From NCBI GenBank assembly GCA_936928855.1, contig CAKZHZ010000019.1:62001-126000 (forward strand): a stretch of 64,000 bases of DNA, in the 5' to 3' direction. Positions within the stretch are counted from its first letter, which is position 1. Each line of letters opens with the position of its first letter. Source of the stretch: an uncultured Polycyclovorans sp. GTDB lineage: Bacteria > Pseudomonadota > Gammaproteobacteria > Nevskiales > Nevskiaceae. Of the stretch, positions 58,051-64,000 are shown piece by piece. The notes under the pieces are model-generated. The model saw nothing but the letters and a program-made list of their open reading frames with translations. It was not told the DNA's origin and did not search any database. A program made the translations under genes and the position numbers.

Positions 58051-59052
58051 ATGCGCTGGTTTTATCGCCTGACCACCCTGGCCACCGTGCTGTGCCTCTG
58101 TGTGGTCGTACTGGGCGCCTACGTACGCCTCTCCGACGCCGGCCTCGGGTGCCCGGACTGGCCCGGCTGCTACGGTCACGTCACCATTCCGAAGACGGAT
58201 GCGGATGTGGCACGGGCGGAAGCGCGCTTCCCTGAACGGCCGGTGGAGGCCCATAAGGCCTGGAAAGAGATGATCCACCGCTATCTGGCCTCCACGCTGG
58301 GCTTGCTGATCGTGGCGCTGGCCGTGATGCGGTTTCGCCTGCGCGACAGCCGACTGCCCCCCGTACTGCCCTACGCGCTGGTTGGGCTGGTGGTGTTTCA
58401 GGGCATTCTTGGCATGTGGACGGTGACCTGGCAGCTCAAGCCCTTTGTCGTCACCGCCCACCTGTTGGGAGGGATGGCCACACTGTCGCTGCTGTTCTGG
58501 TTGTGGCTGGCGGCGCGGCGTGCCCACAAGACACCGGCCTCCGCTGCCGCCAACGGGGTGCGGATCACCCCGGGCCTGAGGCGCCTCGGCCTGGTGGCCC
58601 TGGTGGTATTGGGGATGCAGGTTTTCCTGGGCGGCTGGACATCCACCAACTACGCCGCACTTGGCTGCCCGGATTTTCCCACCTGCCATGGGTCCTACTG
58701 GCCGGAAATGGATATGGCAGAAGCCTTTACGCTGTGGCACGGGCTGGGCATCAACTACGAGTTCGGCATTCTCGATAACCGGGCCCGCGCCACCATTCAC
58801 TTCGTGCACCGTCTCGGCGCCATCGTCGCCACGGGGGTGCTGATGCTGTTCGCCTGGCGGCTGTGGCAGCGAGCGGCGTTGCGGCGCTATGCCGTGGCGG
58901 TCGGTGTGGCGCTGCTGGTGCAGGTGCTGATCGGCATCAGCGTGGTGGAGCTGCAGCTGCCTTTGTGGCTGGCCACCGCCCACAACCTGGGGGCCGCGCT
59001 GTTGCTGCAGACGCTGGTTGCGGCCAATCACCGACTGTGGCGACGATCATGA
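58051..59052 (+). CDS. ctaA: Heme A synthase (COX15/CtaA)
   Basis: 333 residues, oxidises the C8 methyl of haem O to haem A. Eight helices. Typical features: VVVLGAYVRLSDAGLGCPDWPGCYG (Asp/Cys-containing family motif), EMIHRYLASTLGLL with a haem-ligand His, FVVTAHLLGGMATLSLLFWLWL, and NYAALGCPDFPTCHG with the second Cys pair. ATIHFVHRLGAIVATG has another haem His. ATG 58051. Overlaps ctaB (ATGA). Confidence 0.96.
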   Translation: MRWFYRLTTLATVLCLCVVVLGAYVRLSDAGLGCPDWPGCYGHVTIPKTDADVARAEARFPERPVEAHKAWKEMIHRYLASTLGLLIVALAVMRFRLRDSRLPPVLPYALVGLVVFQGILGMWTVTWQLKPFVVTAHLLGGMATLSLLFWLWLAARRAHKTPASAAANGVRITPGLRRLGLVALVVLGMQVFLGGWTSTNYAALGCPDFPTCHGSYWPEMDMAEAFTLWHGLGINYEFGILDNRARATIHFVHRLGAIVATGVLMLFAWRLWQRAALRRYAVAVGVALLVQVLIGISVVELQLPLWLATAHNLGAALLLQTLVAANHRLWRRS

Positions 59053-59942
59053 CCCGCCTGGAACCGGTGTCCGGCGGGCGCCTCACCGAATACTACGAGT
59101 TGTGCAAGCCGCGGGTGGTGATGCTGATCGTGTTTACCGCGGTGGTGGGCATGTTCCTGGCCGTGCCGGGCCTGCCGCCGCTCCATGCGCTGCTGCTGGG
59201 CACCCTGGGGATCGGTCTGCAGGCTTCGGCGGCAGCGGCCATCAACCAGATCATCGACCGCGAGATCGACGCCCGCATGGCGCGCACCTGCGGCCGGCCG
59301 TTGGTGACGGGTGCACTCGGCATGACCGAGAGCATCGCCTTTGCCACCGTGCTGGGGCTCGCGGGTTTCGCGGTGCTGTGGTTCTGGGTCAATCCCCTGA
59401 CGGCAGTACTGACGCAGTTCACGCTGATCGGCTATGCCGGCATCTATACGCTGTTCCTGAAGCGTGCGACGCCGCAGAACATCGTGATCGGCGGGGCGGC
59501 GGGCGCCGCGCCACCAGTGTTGGGATGGGCAGCGGTGACGGGGGAGATCCACCCGCATGCGCTCATCCTGTTCCTGATCATCTTCATCTGGACGCCCCCG
59601 CATTTCTGGGCGCTGGCGATCGAGCGCCACAAGGAATATGCCGAGGCAGACATCCCGATGCTGCCGGTGACGCATGGCATCGAGTTCACCCGTACCCAGG
59701 TGCTGCTCTATACGATTCTGCTGTTCGTCACCAGCCTGCTGCCTTTCGTGTTCGGCATGAGCGGCTGGTTCTATCTGGCCGGGGCGCTGGTGCTCAGCGG
59801 TGTGTTCCTGCGGTATGCGGTGCAGCTCAAGTTTGCGCCGCGGGAGGGGCTGCCGATGAAAACCTTCGGCTACAGCATCGTCTACCTGATGGGCATTTTC
59901 ACGCTGCTGCTGGTGGATCACTACCTGCCGTATCCGGGTTGA
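59049..59942 (+). CDS. ctaB: Protoheme IX farnesyltransferase (heme O synthase)
   Basis: 297 residues. Prenylates haem B to haem O. Asp-rich motif NQIIDREIDARMARTCGRPLVTG and second motif IWTPPHFWALAIERHKEYAEADIPMLPVTHG lie between nine or so helices (VVMLIVFTAVVGMFLAVPGLPPL, FATVLGLAGFAVLWFWV, LYTILLFVTSLLPFVFGM). ATG 59049 overlaps the ctaA stop. Last gene of the oxidase block; it converges with rpoH. Confidence 0.97.
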   Translation: MTRLEPVSGGRLTEYYELCKPRVVMLIVFTAVVGMFLAVPGLPPLHALLLGTLGIGLQASAAAAINQIIDREIDARMARTCGRPLVTGALGMTESIAFATVLGLAGFAVLWFWVNPLTAVLTQFTLIGYAGIYTLFLKRATPQNIVIGGAAGAAPPVLGWAAVTGEIHPHALILFLIIFIWTPPHFWALAIERHKEYAEADIPMLPVTHGIEFTRTQVLLYTILLFVTSLLPFVFGMSGWFYLAGALVLSGVFLRYAVQLKFAPREGLPMKTFGYSIVYLMGIFTLLLVDHYLPYPG

Positions 59943-59957
59943 GCCGGAACCGGACAT

Positions 59958-59992
59958 GAAAAACCCCGCCGGGCTTCGGGCCGCGGCGGGGT
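59958..59992 (-). terminator. Terminator between ctaB and rpoH
   Basis: ACCCCGCC (59963-59970) pairs with GGCGGGGT (59985-59992) around a GC-rich loop that can extend the stem. The minus strand ends in TTTTTC, so it primarily terminates rpoH; it follows the ctaB stop on the plus strand without T-run. Confidence 0.85.
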
Positions 59993-60010
59993 GTTCGGAG
60001 CCGGGTGATA

Positions 60011-60874
60011 TCAGTCGGTCGTTTCGATGGCCTTGCGCAGCTTTTTCATCGCGGCGGCCTCGATCTGGCGGATACGCTCGGCGGAAACGCCGTATTCGTC
60101 CCCCAGTTCCTGCAGGCCGGCCTTGCCCTCGTCGGCCAGCCAGCGACGCATGAGGATGTCGCGGGCGCGATCATCCAGCGTGGCGAGCGCGGTGCGCATA
60201 CGGGCTTCACGGGCTTCCTGCCACTCGGCTTCCTCGATGGCCTCGAAGTCGTCCGCGTCGTCGGCCAGAAAGTCTTCCGGGACATAGGCTTCGTCCCCGT
60301 CGCTGGGCGTGGCGCTGAAGGACACGTCCTGGCCGCCCAGGCGGTACTCCATCTGCAGCACTTCTTCCGGCTTCACGTTGAGGTCGGCAGCGACCGCTGC
60401 CACTTCCTCGGCGTTGAGCCACCCGAGGCGCTGCTTGGCCGAGCGCAGGTTGAAGAACAGTTTGCGCTGCGCCTTGGTGGTGGCGATCTTGACGATGCGC
60501 CAGTTACGCAGGATGAACTCGTGGATCTCGGCCTTGATCCAGTGCACCGCAAAACTGATCAGCCGGACGCCGACGTCCGGATCGAAGCGTTTGACCGCTT
60601 TCATCAGGCCGATGTTGCCTTCCTGGATGAGATCGGCCAGCGGCAGGCCGTAACCCTGATAGCCGCGAGCGATATGCACCACGAAGCGCAGATTGGACAA
60701 CACCAGCGTCTGGGCGGCGTTGAGATCGTTTTCGGCCTGCAGGCGCTCGGCAAGGCGCTTCTCGGCCTCGGCATCGAGCACGGGAATACGGGCCACCGAG
60801 GCCATGTAGGCATCGAGGCTGCCTGACAGGGGTACCGGCAGGCTGGCGGGGCGAACGGCGAGGGCAGTGGTCAT
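60011..60874 (-). CDS. rpoH: RNA polymerase sigma-32 (heat-shock sigma factor)
   Basis: 287 residues. Regions 2.1-2.4: LRFVVHIARGYQGYGLPLADLIQEGNIGLMKAVKRFDPDVGVRLISFAVHWIKAEIHEFILRNWRIVK. The RpoH box follows as TTKAQRKLFFNLRSAKQRLGWLNAEEV. Region 4.2 is LQELGDEYGVSAERIRQIEAAAMKKLR. ATG 60874 (MTTALAV) is used; codons back to 60889 are also in frame. It is the last gene after ftsY-ftsE-ftsX, a conserved gammaproteobacterial order. A CIRCE-like operator lies directly upstream, so control by HrcA in addition to the usual mechanisms is possible. Confidence 0.97.
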   Translation of the reverse strand: MTTALAVRPASLPVPLSGSLDAYMASVARIPVLDAEAEKRLAERLQAENDLNAAQTLVLSNLRFVVHIARGYQGYGLPLADLIQEGNIGLMKAVKRFDPDVGVRLISFAVHWIKAEIHEFILRNWRIVKIATTKAQRKLFFNLRSAKQRLGWLNAEEVAAVAADLNVKPEEVLQMEYRLGGQDVSFSATPSDGDEAYVPEDFLADDADDFEAIEEAEWQEAREARMRTALATLDDRARDILMRRWLADEGKAGLQELGDEYGVSAERIRQIEAAAMKKLRKAIETTD

Positions 60875-60900
60875 AACAGTAACTCCCAAGTGACCGTAGT

Positions 60901-60927
60901 CTAGCAGTCAGCCTGTTGGAGTGCTAA
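60901..60927 (-). promoter_or_regulatory. CIRCE-like element upstream of rpoH
   Basis: On the minus strand it reads TTAGCACTC-N9-GACTGCTAG; the CIRCE consensus is TTAGCACTC-N9-GAGTGCTAA. The left half is perfect and 16 of 18 half-site bases match. It lies between the ftsX stop and the rpoH start. A TTGACG (minus strand, 60938-60933) just upstream could be the -35, putting the element over the spacer/-10 as expected for an HrcA repressor site. HrcA is not in this window. Confidence 0.75.
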
Positions 60928-60934
60928 AAGCGCG

Positions 60935-61888
60935 TCAAGTTCCCTGTTTGGGGGTACCGGGCTCGACGGTGTCCAGGTGTCGATGAACGGTCCAGAAGGC
61001 GCCCAGCCATCCCAGCGCCGGTCCCGCCAGCATCAGGGCCAGGGCGCCATCAAGGGTCAGGCCGCGTACCACGAAGCCGCTGTCGTACAGGCCGGCCAGC
61101 AGCACAGCGGGGCCGGTCATGGCGATCACGGTACCCTCGACCAGGACGAAGGCGATGAGGCTGCCTGCAAGTCCGTAGGCGATACCGCTGTAGAGAAAGG
61201 GACGGCGGATGAAGGGGGGCGGGGCGCCCACCAGCTTCATCACCAGGATCTCCTCGCGCCGATGCTCGATCTCCAGCCGCAAGGTGTTGCCGACCGTCAG
61301 GATCACGGCCAGCGCCAGGCCCGCCGCCACGATCCATACCGCCCGGCTCACCAGCTTCAGCAGCGCGTTGAGGCGCGTGAGCCACTGTTGATCGAGTTTT
61401 GCGGCTGCCACTTCTTCGCGCGCCGACAGGCGTGTCATCAGGTCGCGGATGCCGGCATCATCCAGATCGCCGGCGGGGCGCAACAGCACCACGCCGGGCA
61501 AAGGGTTGTCGTCGAGTAGCGCCAGCGCCGCATCGAAACCGGAACGCTGGCGGAACTCGGCCAGATTGACTGCCGGGCTCCGGTACTCCGCGCTGGCTAC
61601 CCCGGGCCAGTCCGACAGGGTTTGCGCGAGCGCCTTGCCGGTTGGCTCGTCAACCGTTTCATGCAGATACAGCGTCGCCTGAATGGTGCCCTGCCAGGCG
61701 GCGCCGACGCTGGAAACGTTGCGTACCAGCACCTCCAGCCCTGCGGGCAGCGCCAGCGTGATGCCGATGACAGCGCTGGTGATCAGACTTCCCACCGGAT
61801 GGCGGCCGAGCTTGCCCAGCGCAAAGAAGAAGGCGCGCGCATGGGCCTCGGCCCAGCGGTTGAGCCAGTTTGGCCGTTCACTCGCCAT
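60935..61888 (-). CDS. ftsX: Cell division permease FtsX
   Basis: 317 residues. Four helices: SLITSAVIGITLALPAGLEVLV near the N-terminus, then AVWIVAAGLALAVILTVGNTLRLEIEHRREEILVMKLVGAPPPFIRRPF with the classic RREEIxVMKLVGAxxxFIRRPF FtsX signature, then two C-terminal helices. The periplasmic domain (residues 50-165) would contact the amidase activator EnvC in other bacteria. ATG 61888 overlaps ftsE by 11 bases; the frame goes to 61930. Partner of FtsE. Confidence 0.95.
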   Translation of the reverse strand: MASERPNWLNRWAEAHARAFFFALGKLGRHPVGSLITSAVIGITLALPAGLEVLVRNVSSVGAAWQGTIQATLYLHETVDEPTGKALAQTLSDWPGVASAEYRSPAVNLAEFRQRSGFDAALALLDDNPLPGVVLLRPAGDLDDAGIRDLMTRLSAREEVAAAKLDQQWLTRLNALLKLVSRAVWIVAAGLALAVILTVGNTLRLEIEHRREEILVMKLVGAPPPFIRRPFLYSGIAYGLAGSLIAFVLVEGTVIAMTGPAVLLAGLYDSGFVVRGLTLDGALALMLAGPALGWLGAFWTVHRHLDTVEPGTPKQGT

Positions 61889-62570
61889 CGTCTGCTCCGC
61901 TGATGCGGGTCTGCAGCCGCCCCTCCGCAAGATGAAACACCCGATGGCCCGGCAGGGCGTCGATCAGCTCCATCGCGTGACTGGCGATCAGGATCGAAAC
62001 CCCGGCTTCGTTGTAGCGGCGGAACAGCTTCATCACGTCCAGCGCGGTATCCGGGTCCAGATTGCCGGTGGGCTCATCGGCCAGCAGCAGCAACGGCTTG
62101 CGAATCACGGCGCGGGCGATCCCGACGCGCTGCTGCTCGCCACCGGACAGCACGATCGGCATCAGGTGGGCTTTGTTGAGCAGGCCCACGGAATCCAGGG
62201 CGGCACGCACGCGGCGTGCGATGTCTGCGTGGCGCAGGCCCTCGATCACCAGGGGCAGCGCGACATTGTCGAATACGCTGCGGTCGTAGAGCAGGTTGAA
62301 CTGCTGGAAGATCAGGCCCAGGTGCTGACGGTAGGCGGGCACATGACGGGGATGCAGGCGGGCCACGTTCTGTCCGTGCACCAGCACCTGACCGCGGGTG
62401 GGGATCTCCAGTCGCGCAATCAACTTCAGCAGGGTGGACTTGCCGGCACCGGAGGCGCCGGTGAGAAAAGCCATCTCGCCCATGCCCAGCCGCAGCTCCA
62501 GATTGGACAGCACATCCTGCCCATCGGCGTAGCGGTGGCTGACGCGCTGCAGGTGGACGAGGTCGGTCAT
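61878..62570 (-). CDS. ftsE: Cell division ATP-binding protein FtsE
   Basis: 230 residues, ABC ATPase that drives FtsX in septal peptidoglycan control. Walker A LTGASGAGKSTLLKL, Q-loop RQHLGLIFQQFNLL, signature LSGGEQQRVGIARAVI, Walker B LLLADEPTGNLD and the H-loop His in LIASHAMELI. ATG 62570. It lies 170 bases after ftsY; in most relatives the spacing is nearly zero, and here a palindromic element fills the gap. Confidence 0.97.
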   Translation of the reverse strand: MTDLVHLQRVSHRYADGQDVLSNLELRLGMGEMAFLTGASGAGKSTLLKLIARLEIPTRGQVLVHGQNVARLHPRHVPAYRQHLGLIFQQFNLLYDRSVFDNVALPLVIEGLRHADIARRVRAALDSVGLLNKAHLMPIVLSGGEQQRVGIARAVIRKPLLLLADEPTGNLDPDTALDVMKLFRRYNEAGVSILIASHAMELIDALPGHRVFHLAEGRLQTRISGADDGE

Positions 62571-62583
62571 GGCCGGATGTTAG

Positions 62584-62740
62584 TGCAGCGCTTCCAACAA
62601 ATCACTCGTTCTGGCGGCGCGCTTGAGCACAGCGCTTCATTGCTCATCGTCGCGATAGCGCCCGCTATCGTTCCTCTTCGCGCCTCGCGCTGCACTCAAT
62701 CGCACTCGCCATCTCCAAACGCTTTGTTGGAAGCGATGCA
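62584..62740. mobile_element. MITE-like palindromic element, 157 bp, between ftsY and ftsE
   Basis: Terminal inverted repeats of 18 bp with one mismatch: CGCTTCCAACAAA (62589-62601) and TTTGTTGGAAGCG (62723-62735) with TGCA-N on the outside of both. The exact centre carries CGATAGCG-CC-CGCTATCG (62653-62670). Between them the arms stay largely complementary (TTGAGCACAGCGC against TTGAGTGCAGCGC). It has no coding capacity and ends on the base before the ftsY stop codon region (62741). The RNA would fold into one long hairpin. Confidence 0.75.
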
Positions 62741-63661
62741 TTAGCGGTCGACCAGCGCGTCCGCATAGGCGTCGGCATCGAAGGGGATGAGGTCGTCCAC
62801 CCCTTCGCCGATGCCGACAAAGCGGATCGGCAGTGCCAGCCGTTTGGCAATGGCCAACAGCACCCCGCCCTTGGCCGTGCCATCGAGCTTGGTCACCACC
62901 AGGCCGGTGAGGCCAATGGCCTCGTGGAACTGCAGCGCCTGCGTCAGTGCATTGCCGCCGGTAGTGGCGTCGACCACCAGCAGCACCTCGTGCGGGGCAT
63001 ACGGGTCGTGCTTCTGCACTACCCGTTTGATCTTGCGCAACTCCTCCATGAGATGACTCTGTGTGTGCAGTCGTCCTGCGGTATCGGCGATCACCATGTC
63101 CAGATCCCGTGCCTTGGCTGACTGCACGGCATCAAAGATGACACTGGCGGCATCGGCGCCCTCGCCCTGCGACAGGATCGGTACGCCGGTGCGTTCGGAC
63201 CAGGTGGTGAGCTGTTGCACGGCCGCCGCACGGAAGGTGTCCCCTGCAGCCAGCAGCACACGGCGGCCCTCTTCCTGATACCGCTTGGCGAGCTTGCCAA
63301 TGGTGGTGGTCTTGCCGACCCCGTTGACGCCAGTGACGAACAGAATGAACGGCTTGATGAACGGGGGTACCTCCAGCGGGATTGCCACCGGTTTGAGGAT
63401 GGCCAGCAGGGCGTCGTGGAGCGCCTTGCGCAGCTGGGCCTCGGTCTTGATATGCCCCATTCTCACTTCGTTCCCCAGCCGCTCGATCAGTGCGGTCGTG
63501 GCTTCCAGGCCGGCATCAGCCAGCAGCAGGCGCTCTTCGAGAATCTCCAGGGCATCGTCGTTCAGACGTTCCCCGGAAAACAGGCTGCCGAGGTCGCGGG
63601 TGAGAAAGGAGTCACCCTGATTGATCTTGGCGCGAACCTTGGAAAGCCAGTTATCCGTCAT
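62741..63661 (-). CDS. ftsY: Signal recognition particle receptor FtsY
   Basis: 306 residues, GTPase docking SRP-ribosome complexes at the inner membrane. G1 VTGVNGVGKTTTIGKLAKRY, DTFRAAAVQQLTTWSERTGVPI, G3 VIADTAGRLHTQSHLMEELRKI, G4 VTKLDGTAKGG and the closing GIGEGVDDLIPFDADAYADALVDR are all present. Unlike E. coli FtsY (497 residues), the acidic N-terminal A domain is absent, leaving only the NG core with a short N-helix region. Its start overlaps the upstream LssY-like gene by 11 bases. Confidence 0.96.
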   Translation of the reverse strand: MTDNWLSKVRAKINQGDSFLTRDLGSLFSGERLNDDALEILEERLLLADAGLEATTALIERLGNEVRMGHIKTEAQLRKALHDALLAILKPVAIPLEVPPFIKPFILFVTGVNGVGKTTTIGKLAKRYQEEGRRVLLAAGDTFRAAAVQQLTTWSERTGVPILSQGEGADAASVIFDAVQSAKARDLDMVIADTAGRLHTQSHLMEELRKIKRVVQKHDPYAPHEVLLVVDATTGGNALTQALQFHEAIGLTGLVVTKLDGTAKGGVLLAIAKRLALPIRFVGIGEGVDDLIPFDADAYADALVDR

Positions 63662-64000
63662 GCATCGACTCCGACTGCGGGGCAGGGGTGGTGAGAAGGT
63701 AGAGGTCGCCCACCTGGCGCATCAAGGGCGCGGCGGGCCGCAGCAGGGGGTCAGGGGGCACCGAGGCCACCGCGATGGGCAGCCGCAGCAGGCCGAGGTA
63801 GGCGCTGCGCGCATCCTGCAGCGACAGGCTGCCGATCCACAGCGGCGTGCCGTCATCGAAGCGGGCGTCGGCGGGCCACAGCCGCAACAGCCATTGTTGC
63901 TGATCGCTTTGTGCCAGCCGCAGCACCAGCGCCTGACGTTCGCCGTTGTGAATCTGCGGCAACACCGGCAGCGAGGCCAGTGGCGCGGTGTCGCTGAGCC
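63651..64000 (-). CDS. LssY-C-like domain protein, C-terminal part (5' end outside window)
   Basis: The frame stays open to the right edge, so the start is outside. The visible 115 residues include ...LWPADARFDDGTPLWIGSLSLQD and a C-terminal LYLLTTP. The run of short strands with PLWIGS resembles the LssY C-terminal domain found in phosphatase PAP2/LssY proteins. That assignment is tentative. It overlaps the ftsY start by 11 bases, so translational coupling is likely. Confidence 0.55.
   Translation of the reverse strand, partial: LSDTAPLASLPVLPQIHNGERQALVLRLAQSDQQQWLLRLWPADARFDDGTPLWIGSLSLQDARSAYLGLLRLPIAVASVPPDPLLRPAAPLMRQVGDLYLLTTPAPQSESMHDG

Noticed and set aside
1..64000. tRNA, rRNA, phage integrases, toxin-antitoxin pairs and defence systems.
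   Set aside because: None recognised on either strand after reading all frames and gaps.

Overview
The window reads as chromosomal DNA of a GC-rich (roughly 65%) Gram-negative gammaproteobacterium. Evidence: an rpoH-ftsX-ftsE-ftsY block, a coxB-coxA-ctaG-coxC-surf1-ctaA-ctaB block, comF next to bioB-bioF, an rsmD-coaD-yfhL run, and outer-membrane proteins and lipoproteins throughout. The short adenylate kinase, PaaX-type regulator, many cell-surface lipoproteins and the HTTM protein suggest a marine or hydrocarbon-associated lineage near Nevskiales/Xanthomonadales. That placement is inference only. I saw no phage, plasmid, CRISPR, tRNA or rRNA. Gene density is very high: ATGA start/stop overlaps are common and no gene-free stretch exceeds about 260 bases.

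Layout. 1-8.1 kb: the tail of an HTTM protein, an ABC-F ATPase, a Walker-less hypothetical with a mechanosensitive channel, a translationally coupled aldolase / ROK kinase / P-loop kinase trio, and two paralogous small membrane proteins. 8.1-13.4 kb: ppa, adk, then a PaaX regulator with a fatty acid desaturase facing two crotonases; a 160-bp MITE-like element lies on the stop codon of the second. 13.5-19.8 kb: rsmD, coaD, ferredoxin, gamma-glutamyltransferase, a GH13_18 sugar phosphorylase, an HD protein and xthA. 19.9-34.1 kb: envelope and secreted proteins, including a metallophosphoesterase lipoprotein, oligopeptidase A, an EF-hand GIDE protein with LemA, an esterase, gpmA, a Cys-rich 11-repeat lipoprotein that I do not recognise, and a penicillin-acylase-type lipoprotein.

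34.1-38.1 kb: a likely zinc-uptake operon on the minus strand (small His/Cys-rich exported protein, His-rich TonB receptor, His-rich beta-propeller lipoprotein), headed by a Zur-box-like sequence that overlaps the first start codon. 38.2-41.0 kb: an OB-fold protein divergent from a PepSY / response regulator / histidine kinase operon, with an 11-bp-period direct repeat between them. 41.0-50.7 kb: ubiA, a DUF819 permease, comF and bioB-bioF, then two envelope genes on the opposite strand and a detached bioD. 50.7-60 kb: msrB and a complete aa3-type cytochrome oxidase locus with heme A synthesis genes and a 38-residue membrane peptide missing from the supplied ORF list. 60-64 kb: rpoH with a CIRCE-like operator, ftsX, ftsE, a second palindromic element, ftsY and the end of an LssY-like gene.

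Best candidates for something undescribed: the 65-residue four-cysteine repeat lipoprotein (27.7-30.3 kb), the Zur-box/possibly leaderless zinc operon, the CIRCE-like site upstream of rpoH, and the two palindromic elements that abut stop codons.
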